From: Tubulanus polymorphus
Taxonomy: Eukaryota; Nemertea; Palaeonemertea; Tubulaniformes; Tubulanidae
DNA length: 64,000 nucleotides
Assembly: GCF_964204645.1 (NCBI RefSeq)
Contig: NC_134031.1
Coordinates: 7,416,501-7,480,500 of the forward strand
Reading direction: 5' to 3'
The position numbers were made by a program, and so were the translations under genes. Of this stretch, positions 13,601 to 40,903 are shown piece by piece. The notes beneath the pieces are model-generated. The model was not told the DNA's origin and searched no databases. It saw only the letters and a program-made list of their open reading frames with translations. Numbering within the stretch: position 1 is the first letter of the stretch; each line of letters begins with the position of its first letter.

Positions 13601-16538
13601 GAGCATTAGAAACCACTTCCCCAAGTGGGCATGGTGTCCCTGGACCCCTAGTTGTTTTGACTAAGCTTCTTTGATTTGATGAAATTGTAATTTATTTCAG
13701 GATTCTTTAGTGAATATGATAACGGAAGCAGAATCCTTGCCACAGTACATTGATGAATTCAGTAAGTATAGAAATTGAGTCAATATCATTAAAAGTGAAT
13801 GCTTTTCTACTGTACGTATCTGCAGTATCTCGGTTCACCTTATCCAGTAGTGGTAGTTTTAATCTTTGGACTGATTTTTGGGGAAAAGATGTCACGGTGG
13901 GGTTTCCCGTACTGTTAGTTGTCGAATTTTCATATGCTTTATATTTTGTTTACAGTGGGCTTTGAAAAATCGGAAGAAAATGTTTCTGGTCTCGTGGAGA
14001 ACTTGTTCACCAAATTAAAAGACATAGGGAACTCGCGCAATGAATTGAAAACATTAAGGTGGGTGCAGAGTTTAGATAATATTAATCTATATAAATGTTT
14101 GTATTAGATCTGCAGAGACATAGTAGCCAATTAGTTAAAGTCATTGGTCTTTAACTTTAACATCGGGGTGAAAGGAAGATATTAGAGAATAAAACCAATC
14201 ATCAGTTGCTCCAGTTATCAGTCATGCGCAGTCTCCGTGTAGCTTTTCATATGATATTGGCTTTTTCATTCATTACAGAGATATCTATGATGCAGGTAGT
14301 GTAACAATGCCCGCTAGCTATAAACCGCTCATCAAACAAGCCCTTGATGAGATTTTCAGTCCAGCGAAACCAGAAATGCCCGACATTGATTACAGATCAA
14401 CAGGCCTTAAGGATTTACTGAAAACTGGATTCAGGTATGTAGGCCTGTACAGGATTACTGGTAGTGTTTGGTTTTTCCTCCAAACTAGGATATTAAATCT
14501 AGTTCTTGCTTTACAAAGAACTGTTTGCTTTGGTATTACGTGTATTATTGCCTTAAGCCTATATAACTCTACTTGTATTACAATCGAGTCTCAAGTCATA
14601 TGCAATTTTCCTGCAAAAAGTTGATTGCGCGGACCCAGCCTAACTATTCAAAAAATTTGCTGTAATAAATCATTTAGGAATAGCTGTGACTTTAATTGGA
14701 AACCTCATGCTCATATATCAATGCACATGTATTAAATAAGTATACGTATATTAATATGTAGAAAAAAATTGTCTAAGAGTTATGGAATTTCTTCTTATGT
14801 AATTTTCAGTTTGTTCATGAGCGTTAGTAAGCCACGACCCAATGATAACCCATTATTAATCGTGTTTGTGCTGGGAGGCACAACGCCAGCTGAAGTCAAA
14901 CTTATCAAAGATACTGTCTCGTCATATAAGACTAACACTCAGGTTCGTGACCATTTGTAGCGATAAAGCAAATTTCTTAATTCCGGTACAAATAACAAAA
15001 GTAGACCTAAGTCTGACTTACTCGTGCTATTCATTTCGAAATATTGGGCAAAATCAAAATTGGTGTTGGGTCACCGTGGATAGTGTTACTCAACAACCTT
15101 GACTATATATATATCCTTCCTCGGCAGGGATTCAAACCTGATGGAATCTTGAGGCATTGCCACGACACAAAGCCCTACCTGATTAGCTCCAGTGGGCATG
15201 TAGGTGCGCACTTACCATGATGTCATTATTAGCCATTCAGGAATCCATTTTAATTTTTGCCTGGTTAATTCTTTCTATAACTATCCGCGCATTTGCATCA
15301 ACAATTATACAATAGGCAATCTGATTGGTGATATGTGTCTTCATGTATCTAAACATTCACAGATCAGACATGTAGTGTAAAGGGACGTCGAATCCAAGAC
15401 AATGGCCATAAAATTGGACACTTAATTGATTACGTTAATAATGATAATTTAGAAGCATTTTTAGTAACAATCGATCAAATGAAAGCTTTCGATCGCGTTG
15501 ACTGGCAATATATGTTCAAAACTTAAGAATCTTTCGGCTTTGGAGAAAATCTAATTCGATACATCAAAACTTGCTATACAAATCCAAAATCTAGAATCAA
15601 AAGTAACGGCTTCTTAACTAAACCCTTCACTTTAGAAAGAGGCGTGAGACAGGGGTGTCCCATGAGTGCAATACTCTACATAATAGCAGCGGAACCATTA
15701 GCAATTAAAATATGCGAAAATAACAACATTAAAGGTGTGAAATTACCAGACAACACAGAAATTAAAATCAAACAATACGCAGATGACACTACACTATGTC
15801 TAACCGACTTAGAATCATTGAATCAAGTCTTTACAACTTTAACTTTATTTGAACGAGCATCGGGTGCAAAAATTAATAAAGACAAAACTGAGTGTATGTG
15901 GTTAGTATCTTGGAAAACTAGAAACGATAAACCTTTAGACTTAAATTTGAAGAAATCCATGAAGATTTATGGAATTCATTTCGGAAATGAGAATAGTGAT
16001 GATTTAAACTGGTATCCGAAAATAAATAAAATTCAAAATGTCATAAATCTTTGGCGCCAAACTAAATTATCTTTACCCGGCAAAAAGGTCGTCATAAACT
16101 CTTTCATATTACCTATGTTATGGTACACTTCCGAAATTTTTCCAATCCCAGATAAATATATCAAAATCTTTGAACCAAAAATCTTCAATTTCCTAAGGGA
16201 CAATGGAAAACGCCTTGTCGGTAAAGACATAATACACAAAAAAAACATTCACAAGTACGTGAGCAGTTGGGCGAATCAGGCAGGGTTCATTCTTGTGATG
16301 CCATCAGGTTCAAATCCCTGTTGACACAGTTTCTCAATATACAACACCATTCACCTATTTTATGAATATTCTTAGCATTAATCAACTTCTGACATCATCA
16401 TAGTTTTAGCACCTTTGAGTCAAACGATTCTTTCTTCATTTTCAGGTGTTAGTTGGAAGCACATCTTTATTGAAATCTACAGATATGATTGAAACTTTGC
16501 TGCTCAAAGATCACATGAATCCAGAAATTTCACTATGA
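1698..16538 (+). CDS. SCFD2: Sec1 family domain-containing protein 2 (15 exons)
   Basis: Sec1/Munc18-like protein, a family that binds SNAREs in vesicle docking; the specific role of SCFD2 is poorly known. Exons: 1698-1880, 5705-5938, 7136-7288, 7391-7468, 7743-7874, 8534-8706, 9257-9356, 9615-9742, 10446-10655, 10738-10837, 13701-13761, 13956-14058, 14279-14434, 14810-14942, 16446-16538. All junctions are GT-AG and all phases match. They give 2037 nt, 678 aa plus TGA, close to the roughly 684 aa of human SCFD2. Family blocks are LEERLLEWMGNM (about 128-139), IILMDRSLDIAG (about 268-279, like human VVFVDRTLDLTG), KWDSLLGVERLLLQ, GLKDLLKTGF and PLLIVFVLGG. The start is the ATG that opens MSSHASLLSLQ, aligned with the family N-terminus. 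The gene looks intact; introns 1, 2, 10 and 14 are loaded with repeats. It converges on QSOX. Confidence 0.93.
1893..2168. repeat. Direct duplication, 164-bp spacing, in SCFD2 intron 1
   Basis: TAGTCAGTAACCTGGTCTGT at 1893 recurs with one base changed at 2057. The following TTTAGTTTCACGATCGGATA and the ACCACCAACGAT blocks also repeat. The first copy starts 12 bases after the exon 1 splice donor. The second copy leads into the tRNA-like repeat at 2195. Confidence 0.8.
2195..2262 (-). repeat. tRNA-derived SINE head or tRNA pseudogene
   Basis: The minus strand carries an A box (GGTGGTCTAGTGG) and a B box (GGGTTCGAGTC) at tRNA-like spacing. The ends of the would-be acceptor stem do not pair, so a working tRNA gene is unlikely. 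The adjoining duplicated sequence (1893-2168) may be the SINE body. Confidence 0.65.
2290..2400. repeat. Degenerate CCCTAA-like tract
   Basis: Scattered CCCTAA, CCTAACCCT and ACCCTAAACCC words occur here. Weaker runs lie at 4445-4505 and near 44390. They resemble degenerate interstitial telomere-type repeats but are not a clean array. Confidence 0.4.
2505..3075. repeat. Repeat with (TCCG)n head and about four 140-bp tandem units
   Basis: A CCGTCCATCCGTCCGTCCGC segment (2545-2565) is followed by four diverging units beginning like TTGTGAACGCGATTCAAGAA at about 2573, 2716, 2854 and 2997. The first units carry GGTCAAGGTCA. The 1.25 kb element abuts directly at 3081. Confidence 0.75.
3081..4340 (+). 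mobile_element. 1.25-kb dispersed element, copy A1
   Basis: This is a full-length member of the commonest repeat family in the window. It starts TTAGCCCACTTGGGACTT with a hairpin (palindrome TGGGACTTAAGTCCCA), then a (CCGT)n stretch. The 3' half has four or five tandem units of about 170 bp, each with CACCAGGGGGCGTTGAATA. The end is CCACTTCCCAAGTGGGCATG, then GTCCCTGGACCCCTAGTT. GCCCACTTGGGA thus appears inverted near both ends. There is no transposase. The class is unknown; the CTAGT end recalls non-autonomous Helitrons, but no 5' TC end is seen. Confidence 0.85.
4519..4880 (+). repeat. Diverged or related short element with the A-family 5' end
   Basis: It begins with TTAGCCCACTTGGGACTTTA like the 1.25 kb family but diverges after about 45 bases. 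It ends near a GGCCCGTGGGCC palindrome (about 4865). It may be a truncated A-family copy or another family sharing the head. Confidence 0.45.
4970..5210 (-). mobile_element. MITE with CAGGGTCCGATCTAAG termini, copy 1
   Basis: The terminal inverted repeat CAGGGTCCGATCTAAG lies at 4970 and inverted at 5195-5210. Both sides are flanked by the direct repeat CCTTTG (4964-4969, 5211-5216), a 6-bp target duplication. It is 241 bp long and lies in SCFD2 intron 1. Copy 2 is at 43301-43560 in the opposite orientation. Confidence 0.88.
6604..7064. mobile_element. MITE-like element with CAGGCGCGGATCCA termini
   Basis: CAGGCGCGGATCCA at 6604-6617 is exactly inverted at 7051-7064. AGTTT directly flanks both sides as a possible 5-bp target duplication. 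The interior is AT-rich without a transposase. It sits in SCFD2 intron 2 and ends about 70 bases before exon 3. Confidence 0.75.
8902..9108. mobile_element. MITE with CAGGGGCC termini
   Basis: CAGGGGCCCATTTTATAG at 8902 is matched, inverted and imperfectly, by CTAAAACTGGCCCCTG ending at 9108. The interior contains GGTTAAC-type inverted words. It lies in SCFD2 intron 6. A relative with CTGGGGTCAGTT and CTGGCCCCTGG ends is at 57526-57662. Confidence 0.6.
11764..12371. mobile_element. Tc1/mariner/pogo-type MITE, CCGTATTTTCCGGCCAATAA termini
   Basis: Terminal inverted repeats of about 25 bp start CCGTATTTTCCGGCCAATAA and are flanked by TA on both sides (11762-11763, 12372-12373). CCCAATAAGCCGA words occur inside near each end. 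There is no transposase. Similar termini are widespread in animal genomes. It is inserted in the 1.25 kb element. Confidence 0.88.
12390..13290 (-). mobile_element. CR1/Jockey-like LINE 3' fragment (pseudogenised)
   Basis: The minus strand from about 13285 encodes CKVIRIGR, then ERDLGVDVNNKL, RPILEYANIVW and DTIEAVQRRVTRMVPRL, the post-catalytic region of a CR1/Jockey-type reverse transcriptase. Beyond 12902, LPTLVYRRMRGD and more eroded pieces continue, with stops and frameshifts. The 5' end is truncated. It is inserted within the A2 element in SCFD2 intron 10. The TTGGTACT words at both edges could be remnants of a target duplication. Confidence 0.8.
15115..15205 (-). repeat. tRNA-like SINE fragment
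   Basis: The minus strand reads AATCAGGTAGGG and then CATCAGGTTTGAATCCCTGC, with a B-box-like GGTTTGAATCC. The sequence matches the plus-strand fragment at 16245-16325. The two lie inverted on either side of a LINE piece in SCFD2 intron 14. Confidence 0.5.
15362..16255 (+). mobile_element. Tx1/L1-like LINE reverse transcriptase fragment
   Basis: One frame runs through conserved RT blocks: DQTCSVKGRRIQDN, MKAFDRVDW (motif A), GVRQGCPMSAILYIIAAEP, KQYADDTTLCL (motif C, catalytic DD) and GAKINKDKTE. A single in-frame TAA at 15524-15526 breaks it. The endonuclease and the 3' end are missing. AEPLA after RQGCPMSAILY suggests the Tx1/L1 group. It is a truncated insertion in SCFD2 intron 14. Confidence 0.88.
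16245..16325 (+). repeat. tRNA-like SINE fragment
   Basis: An A-box-like GAGCAGTTGGGCGAATC is followed by a B box, GGTTCAAATCC, about 45 bases downstream. It joins directly to the LINE fragment. Its partner at 15115-15205 is in the opposite orientation. Confidence 0.5.
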
Positions 16539-16580
16539 TTCCTGATTTTTATTATACATACATGTATAGGTTTTGTTGAA

Positions 16581-16586
16581 AATAAA
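16581..16586 (+). terminator. SCFD2 polyadenylation signal
   Basis: AATAAA lies 42 bases after the SCFD2 stop codon, preceded by TTTTGTTGAA. It is the first canonical hexamer after the gene. Confidence 0.7.
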
Positions 16587-18417
16587 TGGTTCGGTAAACA
16601 TATTTTACTTCCCTTGCTTTTATTGTCATGGAACTATGATTAAGTTTCTCATGGTTTAAGGTCGCTGTTCACATGACCTCAGCATCTATTTTGGTTGTCA
16701 AGATTGGTGCCAGACTGATGTAAATACAGGTATCAATCTGCAGTATTGAACCAATCGCCTCATTCCGATTGACATGTGCCCCTGTCATGTGAAGTCTCTG
16801 GACACTTCTTGAAATGTCTGTTGTAAAGTTGATGTCATTCCTTGTCCATACATGTAGTTCATTTTCAATCAAATAAGTCCGGCGAATTCTTCAATACGAG
16901 TGTGAAAACCATTGGTGAAACACAAAGCGCGTGTTGTGACGATTATAGAGAATCTGACACTGATATAACGAGAGAGATTCCCTGAAGATTACATGTACAA
17001 AATAGGTTTTAGTCGAAACATCGAATGAATAAATTATAAGCTTAAAGGAAACTTTTCGGACTTCATCTTTCTCGTTATATCAGTATGTGAAGTCTGGGTG
17101 ATAAAAATTTAATGAATGGTGACAAAGTACCATACATGAAGGTATTTGCCAGGTAGGAGACTTAAGCAAAGGTGCTGTTCGATGGTGTGTACATGAATTA
17201 ATTGCATCTGCATCCAGATAGGTTAATGTTATGTTTTCTGAAATCTAAATGGGCTGCCTTCTTAACCATTTCATCTAAACCAGAAATTGATTCTTCAGTA
17301 GTTAAACCCTAGAAAAAGATCAATCCAGGTTTTCACTTAGAAAAATAACTTTATTTCATTTCATTGTACATCACCATTGATTTACAACTAAATTTACTTT
17401 ATTACATCCACCTTGTTACGCTACGATATACAACAAATTTCATATCATATGAAGTCATCAATAAATGATGATTTGAAATGCATAAAAAACAATTCTTCAG
17501 TTTGGATCGCAGTCTACCGGTAAATGACGAATTTCCATATGGCAGTGAAAGACCATTTCCATATGGCAGTGAAAGACCGACCATATGAAGAGAATGACCA
17601 TCTCATTTGAACTTAACAATGTGAAGCACATTCTCATTTGAGTATTCATTTGGAATTGTTGGGAATGGGTTAAATTCAGTTTGATCATCAATAAAATAAA
17701 CTTGTACATGTAATCATTTACTATTCATGAAATGATCTTTCGCTCAATTATAAAGTGATAACAGTAATTACATTGTAAACTTCCAATAACAAGAGTGTCT
17801 GTGATATTCCATGGCTGAAATGTTCTCCAATTGAACCAGTCAAGACGACTTTTTGCCAATTCTTTAATACAGTATTAAATGGATAAAAGTTGATGGTTTA
17901 GTTCAACTTCCCATCCATCCTGGTCATTTTAAGATCTATTTCAGATATTTACATGTACTCTTAAAATTAACTCAACTATGCCACTAAACATCCGTGCATT
18001 TGGAATGAAATAGATATCATTGATGTATTTGGCCAGGTACTATTTGCCCACTTAAAGTTGAAGGCAAAGCCACGCAGCGCATATAAAGTTTGTGACTAGG
18101 TAGATGAAGTTTACCAGTTATGAGAGTTGAAATTACATTCAGTTCATTTTCAACAAGTCAATACATGTATTTCATATTGTTTAGCTTTTTAGTTGAGTCA
18201 AAATTTCACTCGCTATGGAATTTGTTTCAAGTGAGCCTCAAGGCAGTTATTCAAAAGTTGGTTCAATTCAAATTTTGGCTTAAATGTAACATAAACAATT
18301 CAGACTCTTTTTGAACTCTCTTGATGAACCAACTTTTGTATTACAATACTGCATTTGCTTATTCCTAGCTTATTCCATAGACCCTTCTCATGATAGTGTC
18401 GCTGCATGGGGAACTAT

Positions 18418-18502
18418 AGCTGCGATCACACAAGCATTTTTGGCCCGAGCCTGATCCGTGCCAATTTGACCCGGGCCAAATTGTCTCCGTGTGATCGCAG
18501 CT
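18418..18502. mobile_element. Short MITE with AGCTGCGATCACA termini
   Basis: AGCTGCGATCACA at 18418 is inverted as TGTGATCGCAGCT ending at 18502. The interior has GGCCCGAGCCTGATCC, shared with the longer copies at 19079-19344 and 50033-50340. It is an internally deleted 85-bp copy. Confidence 0.75.
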
Positions 18503-19078
18503 TACGATGTCAGTTTAGGTCAATGAAAGCCGCTGGTCAAAACTGACCAGTTTTTCTGTATAGTCGATGACGTCAAACAGGGGGGGGAATGTTATAGTTC
18601 CACAAACGACCACAAATTATGAGAAGCGTCTATAGTTGAATTTTCATCTATAGAATACAAGTCAAAACATCATCAACGCAAAGTTGCTCGAATAATTTTG
18701 TTACTGGTACTAAGAACGAGCATGGACTGTAAAGTCCATAAAACAATAAACATCATCAGGAGGCTTACTTCAAACTATGTGTGGGGTAGTGAGAATAAGA
18801 ATTTAACTCCACAACATAGTAAATATTGGAAAATATTACCACAACTGCTTATGCACAAGAGCCCAATCTCTCTATGACATGTTTAAACAGTTTATCTATG
18901 AGTGTACCTTCAGCGATGCAAGTGTATAATATAAGATCAGTTGCTCAAAAATTGGTTTAAGTTAAACAGTGGACAGTTGACATAGTGACAAGAAATTGTA
19001 TTGTAACCATGGTATTTGTTAATTAACTCTAACCAACTGTTGTTCCACTTAAGTTCATCGTAACAAGGCTACATAAAA

Positions 19079-19344
19079 GCCGTGATCACACGGGTGCCAA
19101 ACGGACCCATGCCTGTTTGGCCTGACCAAAAATGTCGGACTAGGCCCGAGCCAAATTCTAGCAGTGATTGCTTTAGAATTGCAACTGGTTCCAGAAGTGA
19201 CTCACTTTGCTTTCTTTGAGCATGGTTTTGTATCGGGGGAGTGTTGCGTGTGAACGCGCTCTCTAATGAGGCACGAGTCAAATGTGGCTCGGGCCTGATC
19301 CAGGCCAATTTGGCCAGGGCCAAATCGTCTATGTGTGATTGCAG
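19079..19344 (-). mobile_element. MITE of the GCCGCGATCACA family, copy 2
   Basis: It begins GCCGTGATCACACGGG and ends TGTGATTGCAGC. The interior has TTTGGCC/GGCCAAA words and TTTGGCACC-type blocks inverted relative to the copy at 50033-50340. TA follows on the right side; the left flank reads AA. Confidence 0.75.
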
Positions 19345-21010
19345 CTATAGTTAAATCATCATTATGCTCCTCCACAGTTATTGATAAAACATCGATCACT
19401 TTAAAAACTACAGCAAACACTAACAAAACAAAACAAACTGATACCAGATTAGAATTGAATAGCAGCTTTTTTCCATGGGTGAATAAACACAAGCCATACT
19501 AATGGTCAACAAATTTACCAGTGACTGGTAGACTGATGTGTTTTCAGTTTCAGAAGTTGATAAACGATCCCACAAATTTATGATATATCAAATTCATTCT
19601 TACGTTTTAGAGATAGAACTGTATTACATCAACAGAAAAAGTGTAATAAAAATAATAATGATAAAGAGTATTTCCAAAAATATAGGATGTTACTCAGGAA
19701 TGGTTGGGAATTTTATCTTTCTCTTGCCCATGTTTTTGTATATATATATCTATCCATAATTTCCTAGTTTTGTGTAGCTTCTTTGTCCTTATCTGTATCT
19801 TAGCTATTGTCTCTTAGTTCCTGTTCTAAATCCTTCCTTAGTAACATCTTATATTTTTGGAAACAAACTGTTAATCATTATTAGGGTTTTTAACACTTTG
19901 CAGAAAACCCTATTGTTATTCTTGCAATAACTATTATTTTTTTTCTTTTCCTTCCCCAGAGCATTCATAAAATGTATGTCCTATCAAGTGGCTCCAAGAA
20001 TATCCGAATCAAGCATCCGTTTCCTCCAATTCTAATATCACGTTTGAATCCCCAGCAATAAATTCTTTTTTCTTTATCATTTATATGATTATAATTTCCT
20101 TTCAATTCAAATGCGAAAGGTGCAGAAAACCTGTAATTTCATTACCCTTTCACTGATGACGAGATTTAGTGAATCTTGTTTATAGAATAAACTACAAATT
20201 GTATACATGTATATTATCAATTACGGAATGATTTAACGAACCACCTGCCGGTACTTTTTTCGTAAAAGTAAGAAATACTGGTCAATCCAGTGGAAAGTCA
20301 GCAGATAAAATTCATGCACTCTACATGTATAGATACATAGTTATCCCAAACACCAAGAATATTGACAGAACAGAAAAGGTAGTTATCAGAAAAATTGATG
20401 AAAGACTAAAACAAGTATACCCACCCAGTAATCAAATTAAGCAAAACAAAAGAATAAAACGTACAAAAAATCTCTTAAACCTAGCACGCACAGAATTTAT
20501 CATGGACCAATATTCCAACTCAAATTCATAATAATCAGACATCCATATGGATGCCAATGAATTGTAGAATCATTTTCAGTCTAGCCACGACACATTCCGC
20601 AAAATTTCAGCCACATGTTGTTATGAAAGCTGAAACAACACTGTTAACACTCTAGGCACTCAGGTTAAGCCCTAGGGTTCAAATGATGATCTGGTAGAGA
20701 AATCAATACTGTAGCTGTTTATTTTAACTAGTATTGAAATAGCAGTTTTTGAACAAGTGAAGATATCTAACTTTCTATTCACTGGTTAACATAAAACAAT
20801 CCAACATCCAGCCTCCTTGACAAATAAAGTCTAGGATTGCAATATAACATCTCTTTCATAAACAACTAAGATTATTCATCTGTTTTCACATAATGGAATG
20901 TTCAACAGCATACTTCTATCATAGCAAATTGATACAACATTCATGTATTTCATGTTAGCCACTAGTGGCTCTCAAAAACAACCCACATCAAAAAGCACCA
21001 CTGGAACCAA

Positions 21011-21016
21011 TTTAAT
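21011..21016 (-). terminator. Possible QSOX polyadenylation signal
   Basis: ATTAAA on the minus strand lies about 146 bases past the QSOX stop. An AATAAA at 20718-20723 (minus strand) is an alternative. Neither can be proved from sequence. Confidence 0.35.
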
Positions 21017-21161
21017 AAATACAATAACATTCTCTAGCTTTTAAACAGTGCGGCGGCAATACAAGTTCATAGAAAAATAATGTACCGTAAAAATACTATT
21101 AATTTCAGAAATATCTTACTAATTCGTGCATGCACCTTCGAATCGCCGCACTACACTGGCG

Positions 21162-40051
<18,890 letters not shown>

Positions 40052-40802
40052 CGAAAGTTGGTTCAGCACTACTTTATACCGTGATCGCGGTGTGAAATAC
40101 ACGTAGCCCGTACTTTTTTCGCTGTCACTTCCTCATTTCTGGGATTTTGTTTCCAGGAAATTATTTCCTGATAGATGGCAGCACATTGCTGCCACGGACC
40201 GGTGAAAGAACGGACTGCGTCGAATCTACTCGGTGCCAATATACCGGTACCTTTAATAATAGTGTTCATTGATCATGTGAAATTGGCATTCCATTTGGAA
40301 TTAATTTTAACATCTCACAAACAATTTTCATTAAACTGTACAGTTTGGCGATTTGATTTAAAGGATTGATCTCGAAAAATGTATGCGGAAAAATGTTCAA
40401 AATCTCAGACCATGGAGTAATCATTTTCTATTTGGGCATAACCCACTGGCCCACCTGGTTATTAACAAAAGATCCCTCTCCACATAGGCAGTCTAAAAAA
40501 CTTTCAGTGCTCTCAGCCTTCACATCATACTGCATAAAACTCTTAAAAACCGCCTGGGACCAGTAATTGTTCAAGTTGGTTAAAATAAATCATTGGGTAA
40601 ATACCTTGGTAACAATCCGGTTTTAAGTCATCATATCCACTGGTTATATTCATCAAACTTTTAAGCAATAGACCCTGTATACCACTTTAAGTTGGAGAAC
40701 CCTTTGGATAGGTGAAAATCGAAATTGAAGATCATCATGAACATATGGCCAGAACTCAAAATTGAAAGAAAAATAGAAACAGTTGGAAGTCATATAGACA
40801 TA
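40052..40802. other. QSOX upstream / IMP3 downstream spacer
   Basis: The QSOX start codon lies about 850 bases from the IMP3 stop on the same strand, so this short spacer should contain the QSOX promoter. No clear TATA box was identified. No gene is seen. Confidence 0.45.
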
Positions 40803-40808
40803 TTTATT
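40803..40808 (-). terminator. IMP3 polyadenylation signal
   Basis: AATAAA on the minus strand lies about 96 bases past the IMP3 stop at 40904. Confidence 0.65.
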
Positions 40809-40903
40809 AAAAACATTTCTTCATACACAAAATATCACACACCAATTGAAAGTTACATACTCGCTCACACCCACAATATGACCATAAAAACAAATCGTAC
40901 TTT

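Larger units (their letters stand above)
10873..13652 (+). mobile_element. 1.25-kb dispersed element, copy A2, split by nested insertions
   Basis: This is the same family as copy A1, from TTAGCCCACTTGGGACTTCA to GGACCCCTAGTT, but nearly 2.8 kb long because foreign DNA interrupts it. The left part stops at TATTTCCTTATTA (11763) and the right part resumes at about 13295 with TTATTATATTGGTAC. Between them lie a 608-bp MITE and a minus-strand LINE tail. It fills SCFD2 intron 10. Confidence 0.85.
16588..21010. other. Intergenic region between convergent SCFD2 and QSOX
   Basis: No gene is recognised. It contains two MITEs of the GATCACA-ended family (18418-18502, 19079-19344). A sequence near 18945-19040 resembles the repeat at 57526-57662. 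A 68-codon plus frame at 20325-20531 (lysine- and asparagine-rich) has no recognisable relatives or splice context. Confidence 0.5.

Noticed and set aside
40585-40660. Minus-strand GATGACTTAAAACCGG with donor-like CAAGGTATTT, looking like an exon
   Set aside because: Wrong phase for IMP3, whose real last exon is 40930-40904, and upstream of the QSOX start; no family match.
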